Positions 48,345 through 58,700 of a stretch of DNA of 64,000 nucleotides are shown here, piece by piece. The DNA is taken from assembly GCA_020055645.1 (NCBI GenBank), contig CM034546.1:10850001-10914000 (forward strand), written 5' to 3'. Below the pieces are notes generated by a model that saw nothing but the letters and a program-made list of their open reading frames with translations, searched no databases and had not been told where the DNA came from. Position 1 is the stretch's first letter, and each line of letters starts with the position of its first letter. Made by a program: the position numbers and the translations under genes. The DNA is from Tomocerus qinae (Eukaryota > Arthropoda > Collembola > Entomobryomorpha > Tomoceridae).

Positions 48345-49245
48345 TGTTACGGCCAGCTACGTGTCTCTGTCTAACCGTAAGACGCTATCTCGCAAAGCTC
48401 AAGTCTGCTTAATAGAGCCTCTTTTCTCTTTCTCGAAGGACCAGCCTTAAAGGCAATTCTACTCTGATAGTATTTAGCTGACTGTTTCTAAGAATCGTTC
48501 ACCTTTGATCCGAGGACCTGGGCTAATTGAATTCTTAACAATCAAACTAAATACAGAGACAATGTATGCTTAACCTTTCACCTTGGATCCGAGGACCTGG
48601 GCTAATCGAGTTAATACACTTATCTCTATCAGATGATTATGCTACAATGAGGTACACAAGACCACGTGACAGTTATGGGAACTGAGACAATTTCTTTATT
48701 TCAATACAAACACACATACAGCCATACAGATTTACAATAAATCAGGCTTGTACGGAAAGGTCAGACTGTGATCCGGCACTCAAGGCCTTATGTCACCAGT
48801 CAAATCAACAAATAAAGGCAGCTCTAGGCATACACCTTTCAATATGAGCAAGTATCTTATTACAGATCACTGTACTGGCCTTATCCGTACAATCCCATTT
48901 TTTACATATACTATGTACACGATTTTTCACCACCGACTTCTGCCTACAACACTAAATTTCAGATCATAAACATAACATTTCATACACATATTATACATCA
49001 TTCGAATCCTCATGATCTCTAGTATTTGTTTTTGCATAAACATATTTTCTAAATACACATTTAATCATTAAAAATTATTAATTATCTTAAATACATAATA
49101 TTCATAATTTAAATAATTTCGTATTGCTAGACAATAAATAAATAGATACCAAAATGTAGCAAATAAATATTTCACAATACTACAAATAAATGAATTTCAC
49201 TTTATAAACTGAATATTTCCGTGTTCGTTCCGTGTGTCGACAACA
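48345..49245 (-). repeat. BEL 3' LTR
   Basis: 901 bp, same length as the other LTR. Visible differences: G at 48363 (C in the partner), and ctttataaac near 49200 against ctttaaaaac. Internal duplicate: gatccgaggacctgggctaa occurs twice. Confidence 0.95.
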
Positions 49246-49247
49246 TA

Positions 49248-49255
49248 CTTCCCCC
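49248..49255 (-). other. BEL polypurine tract
   Basis: Minus-strand GGGGGAAG lies two bases before the 3' LTR; it would prime plus-strand DNA synthesis. Confidence 0.7.
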
Positions 49256-49266
49256 GGTAGATGCTC

Positions 49267-50895
49267 CTAAGAGACATCTTCATCCTTAGACACGTCGATC
49301 ACACACACTTTCACAACAGGTCGTCGAAAGGTCCCTTGATTGGTCCGGATCTCGACAACTCGTACGACATTATCCTTTCCTGGGAACACCTTCTCCACGA
49401 TTCCTCTCGGCCAAGAATTCCGCTTTAGGTTTCCATCAGCGATAAATACAAGGTCACCAACCTTTATCGGTGGTTTAGTTCCAAAGTCCTTAGATCTTCG
49501 GGTCAATGTTGGCAAGTACTCTTTGACCCATCTTTGCCAGAAGATATCAGCCAATCTCTGAGAGGTTCTCCACTGCTTTCTCGTACAAAGATCATGATCA
49601 GAGAAAGTTCCAGGAGTTTCCATTTGACATGCTTTCCCAATTAGAAAGTGATTAGGAGTCAAACTTTCTTCGTCTTCTGGGTCATTGGACACATGAGTTA
49701 GTGGTCTACTATTTACAGTGTACTCCGCTTCTACCATCAGCGTTTGCAAAACTTCTTCCTTGGGAGCTCGGGTGTTCAGTACGGCATTCAATGCAACTTT
49801 TACTGACCGAACAAGTCTTTCCCAACAACCTCCCATATGTGGCGCTGATGGCGGAATAAACTTCCACTCAACTCCTTTCACTGCCAGTTCATCAATAATT
49901 TGACCTTGATTGAGTTCATCTAAAGCAATTTTCAACTCATTTTTGGCGCCGTGAAAGTTAGTTCCATTGTCTGACCAAATTTCAATCGGCGCTCCACGTC
50001 TTGCCATAAATCGACGTATTGCCATAATACATGAATCAGTGTTTAAGCTTCCAGCGATTTCTAAATGAACAGCTCTAGTTGTTAAACAGGTAAAGAGTGC
50101 TCCATATCTCTTCTCATGTCTTCGTCCGATGGTCACTTCCATGGGACCGAAATAATCTAGTCCTGTGTAAGTAAAGGCTCGTGGCTGAGGATTTACTCGG
50201 AAATGTGGCAAATTTCCCATCTCAGGCTCACATGGCTCTGCTTTAATCACTCTACACATTTGACAATTTTTTACAATTTTCTTTAAGGCAGCTCGAGCGT
50301 TCAGAATCCAATACTTCTGCCTTATTTCATTTAGCACTCGTTCTGTGCCATGGTGTCCAGCTTTGGAGTGTAAGTGTTGTAACAACAGTTTCGTGTAATC
50401 ACTCCTTGGGTCTAAAATAATTGGTTGGTATGAAGGACTTCCATAATGTCCAGCTTGGCCAATTCTGCCGTTCAATACCAACAGACCTTTTTCATTCAAT
50501 ATTGGAACAAGTCTTTTCAGTCGACTTGATCGTAACACATGAGTTCCCTTTTTAAGGCAAGAGATTTCTTCCGAGAAGCTTTCTTCTTGGACAAACTTTA
50601 ACAACAATATCTCTGCCTGTTGCATATCAAGTACTGTAATATCTCTCGCTGTATTCTGTTTTCTGCAGAGAGAGATAAACTTCAACATCCTGGCAGTTAC
50701 TTGTACCAGCCGTACCCAAGATGAAAATTTACTTATTACAGGCAGGCATGTCTGAACTACTGTGACATTAGCTACAATATTCTTTTTCTGTTCCAGATTT
50801 TCTACTAGAACGTCTTTCTTTATGTCTTCAGTACTCAGTTCAAGGGGGCCAGAATTCAGGTGACATTCAGAAGAAATTCTGGTCCAGTTAGCCAT
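49267..50895 (-). CDS. BEL integrase region (C-terminal part of pol)
   Basis: 542 codons in a frame overlapping the end of the preceding ORF by 40 bases. A connector segment is followed by an HHCC zinc-binding domain (HLHSKAGHHGTERV ... CQMC, about 168-215). The integrase catalytic triad is D at about 245 (GLDYFG), D at about 306 (WSDNGTNF) and E at about 357 (GGCWERLV). A C-terminal domain typical of BEL/Pao pol ends the protein (KVGDLVFIADGNLKRNSWPR). It joins the retroelement cDNA to host DNA in the nucleus. BEL elements normally encode this as part of one polyprotein. Here the ATG at 50895 sits inside duplicated-looking frame overlap (WLTGPEF in one frame), so a 1-nt indel or a recoding event separates it from the main ORF. 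Confidence 0.9.
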   Translation of the reverse strand: MANWTRISSECHLNSGPLELSTEDIKKDVLVENLEQKKNIVANVTVVQTCLPVISKFSSWVRLVQVTARMLKFISLCRKQNTARDITVLDMQQAEILLLKFVQEESFSEEISCLKKGTHVLRSSRLKRLVPILNEKGLLVLNGRIGQAGHYGSPSYQPIILDPRSDYTKLLLQHLHSKAGHHGTERVLNEIRQKYWILNARAALKKIVKNCQMCRVIKAEPCEPEMGNLPHFRVNPQPRAFTYTGLDYFGPMEVTIGRRHEKRYGALFTCLTTRAVHLEIAGSLNTDSCIMAIRRFMARRGAPIEIWSDNGTNFHGAKNELKIALDELNQGQIIDELAVKGVEWKFIPPSAPHMGGCWERLVRSVKVALNAVLNTRAPKEEVLQTLMVEAEYTVNSRPLTHVSNDPEDEESLTPNHFLIGKACQMETPGTFSDHDLCTRKQWRTSQRLADIFWQRWVKEYLPTLTRRSKDFGTKPPIKVGDLVFIADGNLKRNSWPRGIVEKVFPGKDNVVRVVEIRTNQGTFRRPVVKVCVIDVSKDEDVS

Positions 50896-53800
50896 CTACT
50901 TCTTGGACTTATGTCAGCAGGACAAATATCACGTGTAGCTTCATCTGCTACATTCTCTTTTGTTGGTACCCAGTGCCAATTCTTGACATCAGTCTCTTCA
51001 AGAATTTCACCAATCCGATGGGCAACAAATGGCTTAAATCTTCTGCCATCTGAACGAAGCCAACACAAAACTATCTTTGAATCTGTCCAGAAATGTGTCT
51101 CCTTGATTTCAATTTCATGATATTCATGGACAACCTTTGCCATTCTGCTGCCTAACAATGCAGCTTGTAATTCCAATCTCGGAATGGATTCCGGACGTAA
51201 TGGTGCAACTCTGGATCTTGCCATTACTAACGAAGTTACTATCAAATTTCCAGTCTTCAGGCGGAGATAGGCCACAGCAGCAAAGGCCTGCTCGCTAGCA
51301 TCACAGAACACATGAAGACTTACTTCTGTGTTATCACAAATCTGGGGGTGATAACATCTTGGGATTTCAAATTTGTCAATATTATGCAATTGACTTAGCC
51401 AACGACTCCATTTTTCTTGAGATTCAGGGGGTAATTTTTCATCCCAACCTGTCTCAGAACGCCACACATCTTGAAGTAGGATTTTTGCTCTAATAGTCAA
51501 ATGAGTCAAGAATCCAAGTGGATCAAACACCGACATGACCAAGGATAGAGCTTCTCGTTTCGTCGGCTCCTTTACTCCAGCAATGATATCCTTGTCAATC
51601 TTTTTCAATTTAGTCGTGAACACAAAAACGTCTCGTTCTGGATCCCAATGCAATCCAAGAACTCTTTCAGTGGAAGCTTCTCCAGTATCTTCCAGATTTA
51701 GAGGCTTTTCTCTTACAGCTCTCAAATCCTCAGGAAGAATATCCAAAATTTTCTGGTCACTACAAATCCAGTTACATATTTGAAATCCACCCTTTTTATG
51801 GATTTCAACAACTTCCAAGATCAACTTCTTGGCTTCCTCCGCAGTACTACAGCTGTCCAAATAGTCATCCATATAATGACGATCTAATATGGCTCTTACA
51901 CCATTTTCAGATGCTGGAGGATCTAAAGTAATAGCATTACGATTCTTCACCTCTTGGGCAGAATAAGGGGAAGACACCGCACCAAAAACCATGACATCCA
52001 TCACATATGTGTCAGGTGTTCTATCTCTGTCCATTCCACGCCATAAGAAACGTTGAGCAGGCAAGTCTTCCGCACGAATCTTTACACGATGGAACATATC
52101 TTTAATATCAGCTGCAAAGGCAATACTTCGCTGACGGAACTTACAAAGGACTCCAGGCAGAGGTTTCAACAAATCCATGCCTTTCATCAACTTGTCATTC
52201 AGACTAACTCCTCTCGATTTGGCAGCGGCATCAAACACAAGTCTCACTTTCTTGGGTTTGTTCGGATTGAATACCGCGAAATGAGGAAGATACCAAATCT
52301 TAGAATCTTTCTTACTAAGTTCTTTATCACTTAGTTTATGGACGAAACCTTTCGCCAAATATTCTGCAATCTTTGCACAATACTGTTCCGCAAAGACTGT
52401 ATTTTTATCTAATTTTCGTTCCATGGAGTAAAGTCTGTTTAGAGCCATGGTTTTACTCTCTGGGAATACTGGATCATCTTCTTTCCATAGAAGACCAGTT
52501 TCCCAACCGCCCTCTACACGCTTAGTCGTTCTATCAGTTATGTCACGGGTTCTCTTGTCCTCTCGTGACATAAGATTGTCCTCAGAAACCTTTACTCCGA
52601 GTTCTTCAATTCTAAAGGAATCCTTGACCATCTGATGCAGTTGGTCATCAGGATTTCGGTATACATGGCATATAAATCCACTATCAACTCTGTGGCGATG
52701 CCCATTAGATTTTCCAAAGAGTGCCCACCCTAGCCTAGTCCTAACAGCAATTGGAGAATTACCAGGACCTTCTACGGCTTCCAAAGGAAGAATCAGCCTT
52801 GCATTATTCAAGCCAATCAATATCTTAGGCTGAGCATTTACCAAGTTCGGCAGTGGGGCTCTTCTTAAGTGTTTCCATTTACATCTCAAAGTCTTGCCAT
52901 TCACAGTTTCCCTCGGCAAAGAAAGCCGTGTGATGGTCTGCAAATTATCCATAGAATATGACCATCGACAATTATGTCCTTTAATTCCAGCTTTCACTTT
53001 CATGGAATTTTCAGACTGTCCGTCAGAGTTTATCCACTGTATCTTTAGTGGTGCACTTTCTCCAGAGACTCCAATTTGGGCAGCCAAGTCCGCTTCAATT
53101 AGGGACACAGTAGAAGCACTATCCAACATTGCAAAAGTCTCAATATTTCCTTTCGGACCAGTCAAAGTTACTGGCAAGACACACAAAGGTACTTCAGCAC
53201 AATCCGATACGTGTCCACAATGATTTTCTTGCTTCGGCTTATCATGCCTAGGCTGTCTGGGTTTCGAGTGTAGCATAGCATGATGTATCTGATCACACCC
53301 ATCTTTACCACAGATCTTCTTGTCTTCACAGTCTGCAGCCATGTGACCAGGTTTCAAACAGAAGAAACATAGCCTTTCCGACAGAACCCATTGCCACCTT
53401 TCCTCAGTGGACTTTTGCAGCAATTCTCTGCATGTATAGACTTTATGGCCAAACTTCTTACAGTAGCTGCAGCATTTCTTCTCTGCTACAGCAGCCACTA
53501 CAGCTCCTCGCTTGGCATCTCGGCCTTTACCATTTCTGTCCCTTTTCTCTTCGGAAACAGAGGTTTGTGGTATTGTCACCATTCTGACAGCTTCGGCCAT
53601 TTCGTTCAACCAAATGGAAAAGTCATGAAGTTTAGTTACACGATCTTCAGACTTTCGTAATTTCAGTCCCCAACTCAGTTTCATTTGTGGAGACAGTTTA
53701 TCAAATAATTTCTTTATCAGATGTGGATTGGCCAAATAATCCTGTCGTTTTAAGATTTCTGCTGTGGAGGTAAGGTTCCTAACAGCATTTGCCAAATCCG

Positions 53801-54782
53801 TGAGAGTCTCTGGCTTGTCATCTCGACAGCTTGCCATTCGCTCGGCACGCTCAGTCAACATCATCAAGATGACATCCGGTCGGCCAAAGTTCTCTCCTAA
53901 GCATGTCATGATCTCAGGCAGCTTCTCAGGAACTGCCAACATGCACTGTACTGCTTCTTTCGCCTTTCCACGTAGACACTTTTGGAGGCGAGCAATATTC
54001 TCAATGTTACTGAATTCACAAGCTTCAGTAGTAGATTTGTACTGACTTAGGAAATTTGGCCATTCTACTGGATCTCCAGAGAATACAGGCAATTCCTTGG
54101 CTACTGTTTGCCGTGCCAGATACTTACTCATATTTTGGGGTTCCTTTGGTTTCCCCGATATTTCGGTTTTGATCGTCTTGAACATATCAGTAAAGGCTTG
54201 AGCCATCTTCTCCATATCACTTGGAGCACTAGGTGGCGACACAGGCACTGTTACTTCTGTGCAAAGTAATCTGTCTACTTCAGCTTGCTCTATTGGAGTA
54301 TGTGACTTGGCATCATTCTCAGCATTGTTTGCTGGATCAACTGGAGGAGGTGGAAAGTCATCACCGTTTTCTCCCTCCTGAAATTCATCATCTATCATAC
54401 TCTGATAGTTACTGCCATTGGAACTCAAAGTTTCATTCTCCTCTTCCTCAATAATGGCTAATTGTAGCTCTAACTCTTTCTGAGCCAACATCTTCTTTCG
54501 TTCAATACTAGCAAGTTCTCGAGTTTCAAGTTCCTCGATCTTTCTCATTGCCTCTAATTCGGCTTCCAACTTCCTCCGGGAAGCACAACTTGCCTTAGAG
54601 GACTTACTCATAGTTGTGGCGTAACTTGCAGTACTTTTGTCATCAGAAATTTCCAGAGCGTTTCGATCTGCTGCTGGCTTCCGCTGTCTGCGGGTATTCA
54701 ATACTTCATAATCTACGACTTCCGGGGCTACACCCTGGAGACGGGCACTTTTCCTTTCAATAGGATTTTGCTTGTCAGCCAT
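50856..54782 (-). CDS. BEL gag-protease-reverse transcriptase-RNase H polyprotein
   Basis: 1,308 codons starting 60 bases inside the 5' LTR. In order: a charged coiled N-terminus; gag (LPVFSGDPVEWPNF at about 230); two zinc knuckles (CSYCKKFGHKVYTC at about 436 and CFFCLKPGHMAADC at about 470); a retropepsin-like protease with MLDSAS at about 554, where DSA replaces the more usual DSG/DTG; reverse transcriptase with FAADIKDMFHRVKI and the catalytic YMDDYLD at about 967; and RNase H starting at VFCDASEQ (about 1162) and including HFWTDSKIVLCW. Gag packages the RNA, the protease cleaves the polyprotein, and RT/RNase H make cDNA in cytoplasmic particles. The frame is uninterrupted, consistent with the young LTRs. 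It ends (GPEFLLNVT) before integrase, in another frame. Confidence 0.95.
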   Translation of the reverse strand: MADKQNPIERKSARLQGVAPEVVDYEVLNTRRQRKPAADRNALEISDDKSTASYATTMSKSSKASCASRRKLEAELEAMRKIEELETRELASIERKKMLAQKELELQLAIIEEEENETLSSNGSNYQSMIDDEFQEGENGDDFPPPPVDPANNAENDAKSHTPIEQAEVDRLLCTEVTVPVSPPSAPSDMEKMAQAFTDMFKTIKTEISGKPKEPQNMSKYLARQTVAKELPVFSGDPVEWPNFLSQYKSTTEACEFSNIENIARLQKCLRGKAKEAVQCMLAVPEKLPEIMTCLGENFGRPDVILMMLTERAERMASCRDDKPETLTDLANAVRNLTSTAEILKRQDYLANPHLIKKLFDKLSPQMKLSWGLKLRKSEDRVTKLHDFSIWLNEMAEAVRMVTIPQTSVSEEKRDRNGKGRDAKRGAVVAAVAEKKCCSYCKKFGHKVYTCRELLQKSTEERWQWVLSERLCFFCLKPGHMAADCEDKKICGKDGCDQIHHAMLHSKPRQPRHDKPKQENHCGHVSDCAEVPLCVLPVTLTGPKGNIETFAMLDSASTVSLIEADLAAQIGVSGESAPLKIQWINSDGQSENSMKVKAGIKGHNCRWSYSMDNLQTITRLSLPRETVNGKTLRCKWKHLRRAPLPNLVNAQPKILIGLNNARLILPLEAVEGPGNSPIAVRTRLGWALFGKSNGHRHRVDSGFICHVYRNPDDQLHQMVKDSFRIEELGVKVSEDNLMSREDKRTRDITDRTTKRVEGGWETGLLWKEDDPVFPESKTMALNRLYSMERKLDKNTVFAEQYCAKIAEYLAKGFVHKLSDKELSKKDSKIWYLPHFAVFNPNKPKKVRLVFDAAAKSRGVSLNDKLMKGMDLLKPLPGVLCKFRQRSIAFAADIKDMFHRVKIRAEDLPAQRFLWRGMDRDRTPDTYVMDVMVFGAVSSPYSAQEVKNRNAITLDPPASENGVRAILDRHYMDDYLDSCSTAEEAKKLILEVVEIHKKGGFQICNWICSDQKILDILPEDLRAVREKPLNLEDTGEASTERVLGLHWDPERDVFVFTTKLKKIDKDIIAGVKEPTKREALSLVMSVFDPLGFLTHLTIRAKILLQDVWRSETGWDEKLPPESQEKWSRWLSQLHNIDKFEIPRCYHPQICDNTEVSLHVFCDASEQAFAAVAYLRLKTGNLIVTSLVMARSRVAPLRPESIPRLELQAALLGSRMAKVVHEYHEIEIKETHFWTDSKIVLCWLRSDGRRFKPFVAHRIGEILEETDVKNWHWVPTKENVADEATRDICPADISPRSRWLTGPEFLLNVT

Positions 54783-54823
54783 TGTTACACTTCGAACTTT
54801 GTACTGTCACTTGTCACCGATGA

Positions 54824-54840
54824 TCCGGCTCGAAGGACCA
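54824..54840 (-). other. BEL primer binding site
   Basis: Minus-strand TGGTCCTTCGAGCCGGA begins one base after the 5' LTR. Its complement ends ...GGCTCGAAGGACCA, as expected for a tRNA 3' end with its T-arm and CCA. The tRNA identity was not determined. Confidence 0.75.
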
Positions 54841-54841
54841 A

Positions 54842-55742
54842 TGTTACGGCCAGCTACGTCTCTCTGTCTAACCGTAAGACGCTATCTCGCAAAGCTCAAG
54901 TCTGCTTAATAGAGCCTCTTTTCTCTTTCTCGAAGGACCAGCCTTAAAGGCAATTCTACTCTGATAGTATTTAGCTGACTGTTTCTAAGAATCGTTCACC
55001 TTTGATCCGAGGACCTGGGCTAATTGAATTCTTAACAATCAAACTAAATACAGAGACAATGTATGCTTAACCTTTCACCTTGGATCCGAGGACCTGGGCT
55101 AATCGAGTTAATACACTTATCTCTATCAGATGATTATGCTACAATGAGGTACACAAGACCACGTGACAGTTATGGGAACTGAGACAATTTCTTTATTTCA
55201 ATACAAACACACATACAGCCATACAGATTTACAATAAATCAGGCTTGTACGGAAAGGTCAGACTGTGATCCGGCACTCAAGGCCTTATGTCACCAGTCAA
55301 ATCAACAAATAAAGGCAGCTCTAGGCATACACCTTTCAATATGAGCAAGTATCTTATTACAGATCACTGTACTGGCCTTATCCGTACAATCCCATTTTTT
55401 ACATATACTATGTACACGATTTTTCACCACCGACTTCTGCCTACAACACTAAATTTCAGATCATAAACATAACATTTCATACACATATTATACATCATTC
55501 GAATCCTCATGATCTCTAGTATTTGTTTTTGCATAAACATATTTTCTAAATACACATTTAATCATTAAAAATTATTAATTATCTTAAATACATAATATTC
55601 ATAATTTAAATAATTTCGTATTGCTAGACAATAAATAAATAGATACCAAAATGTAGCAAATAAATATTTCACAATACTACAAATAAATGAATTTCACTTT
55701 AAAAACTGAATATTTCCGTGTTCGTTCCGTGTGTCGACAACA
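54842..55742 (-). repeat. BEL 5' LTR
   Basis: 901 bp, nearly identical to 48345-49245; the transcription start and poly(A) site should lie within it. Confidence 0.95.
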
Positions 55743-58700
55743 ATTATCAATATTTATATGGAGGAACACATAAAACCACGAAGAAATGAATTAAGAGAAC
55801 AAAGAGAAGGGAGTATTATTTAGGACATTCAAAATTTGGGTGACTTAAATTAGATTCTCCTTCAGAGCTCTAGAATTTTCAATTTTTTTAATCCAAGATT
55901 GAAAAGATAGTTTTCTTGTTGACTATCATTCTACGAATACAAATATATGGTAGGGTTAAGTCATCAAAAAATATAGCTAGATTACATAGAACTACAAAGA
56001 AACTCATTTTAAGGACATAAAAACATAGGTATTAGTGGGGTCAATAAAAATTTGACTGGCTTAAAAGGGTCTTCGTCACAAGCTCTAGAATTTTCAATTA
56101 TTTAAATTCAAGATTAAAAAATCAAAATTCATATTGAGTATCATTCTACGAATACAACTATGTGAACAGGTTACATTATCAATATTTATATGCAGGAACA
56201 CATAAAACCACGAAGAAATGAATTAAGAGAACAAACAAAAGGGAGTATTATTTAGGACATTCAAAATTTGGGTGACTTAAATTAGATTATCCTTCAGAGC
56301 TCTATAGAACTTTCAATTATTTGAATCCAAGATTGAAAAGATAGTTTTCTTGTTGACTATCATTCTACGAAAACAACTATATGGTACGGTTAAATCAACC
56401 AAAATTATAGTTAGATTACATAGAACTACAAAGAAAATTATTTTAAGGACATAAAAACATAGGTATTAGTGGGGTCAATAAAAATTTGACTGACTTAAAA
56501 GGGTCTTCGTCTCAAGCTCTAGAATTTTCAATTTTTCAAATTCAAGATTGAAAAATCAAAATTTGTATTGAGTATCACTCTACGAATACAACTATATGAA
56601 CAGGTTATATTATCAATATTTATATGCAGGAACACATAAAACCACGGCAAAAATGAATTAAAAGAACAAAAAGAAGGGAGTATTATTTAGGACATTCAAA
56701 ATTTGGGTGACTTAAATTATATTCTCCTTCTGAGCTCTAGAATTTCCAATTTTTTGAATCCAAGATTGAAAAGATAGTTTTCTTGTTGACTATCATTCTA
56801 CGAATACAACTATATGGTAGGGTTAAATCATCAAAAAATATAGCTAGATTCCATAGAACTACAAAGAAAATCATATTAAGGACATAGAAACAAAGGTATT
56901 AGTGGGGTCAAAAAAATTTGATTGATTTAAAAGGGTCTTCGTCTCTAGCTCTAGAATTTTCAATTATTTGAATCCAAGATTGAAAAGATAGTTTTCTTGT
57001 TGACTATCATTCTACGAATACAACTATATGGTACGGTTAAATCATCCAAAATTATAGTTAGATTACATAGAACTACAAAGAAAATCATTTTAAGGACATA
57101 AAAACATAGGTATTAGTGGGGTCAATAAAAATTTGACTGACTTAAAAGGGTCTTCGTCTCAAGCTCTAGAATTTTCAATTTTTCCAATTCAAGATTGAAA
57201 AATCAAAATTTGTATTGAGTATCACTCTACGAATACAACTATATGAACAGGTTATATTATCAATATTTATATGCAGGAACACATAAAACCACGGTAAAAA
57301 TGAATTAAAAGAACAAAAAGAAGGGAGTATTATTTAGGACATTCAAAATTTAGGAGACTTAATATAGATTCTCATTCAGAGCTCTAGAATTTTCAATTTT
57401 TTGAATCCAAGATTGAAAAGATAGTTTTCTTGTTGACTATCATTCTACGAATACAACTATATGGTAGGGTTAAGTCATCAAAAAATATAGCTGGATTACA
57501 TAGAACTACAAAGAAAATCATTTTAAAGGATATAAAAACATAGGTATTAGTGGGGTCAATAAAAATTTGATTGACTTGAAAGGGTCTTCGTCTCAAGCTC
57601 AACAATTTTCAATTATTTATATTCAAGATTGAAAAACGAAAATTCATATTGAGTATCATTCTACGAATGCAACTATATGAAAAGGTTTAATTATCAATAT
57701 TTATATGCAGGAACACATAAAACCACGAAGAAATGAATTGGGAGGACAAAGAGAAGGGAGTATTACTTAGGACATTCAAAATTTGAGTGACTTAATTTAG
57801 GTTCTCCTTCAGAGCTCTAGAATTTTTAATTTTTTGAATCCAAGATTGAAAAGATAGTTTTCTTGTTGATTATCATTCTACGAATACAACTATATCGTAG
57901 TGTTAAATCATCAAAAAATATAGCTAGATTACATAGAACGACCAAGAAAATCATTTTAAGGACATAAAAACGAAGGTATTAGTGGGGTCAATAAAAATTT
58001 GACTGACTTAAAAGGGTCTTCGTCTCGAGCTCTAGAATTTTCAATTATTTGAATCCAAGATTGAAAAGATAGTTTTCTTGTTGACTATCATTCTACGAAT
58101 ACAACTATATGGTACGGTTAAATCATCTAAAATTACAGTTAGATTACATAGAACTACAAAGAAAATCATTTTAAGGACATAAAAACATAGGTATTAGTGG
58201 GGTCAATAAAAATTTGACTGGCTTAAAAGGGTCTTCGTCACAAGCTCTAGAATTTTCTATTATTTAAAATCAAGATTGAAAAATCAAAATTTGTATTGAG
58301 TATCATTCTACGAATACAACTATATGAACAGGTTACATTATCAATATTTATATGGAGGAACACATAAAACCACAAAGAAATGAATTAAGAGAACAAACAA
58401 AAGGGAGTATTATTTAGGACATTCAAAATTTGGGTGACTTAAATTAGATTCTCCTTCAGAGCTCTATAGAACTTTCAATTATTTGAATCCAAGATTGAAA
58501 AGATAGTTTTCTTGTTGACTATCATTCTACGAATACAACTATATGGTACGGTTAAATCAACCAAAATTATAGTTAGATTACATAGAACTACAAAGAAAAT
58601 CATTTTAAGGACATAAAAACATAGGTATTAGTGGGGTCAATAAAAATTTGACTGACTTAAAAGGGTCTTCGTCTCAAGCTCTAGAATTTTCAATTTTTCA

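Larger units (their letters stand above)
48345..55742 (-). mobile_element. Complete BEL/Pao LTR retrotransposon
   Basis: A 7,398-bp insertion on the minus strand, with 901-bp LTRs, ATTAT duplications at 48340-48344 and 55743-55747, TG...CA termini, a primer binding site, a polypurine tract and gag-pol coding. The target is a type B satellite monomer that resumes exactly on the other side. The LTRs differ at only two positions that I can see, so insertion was recent. Confidence 0.97.
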
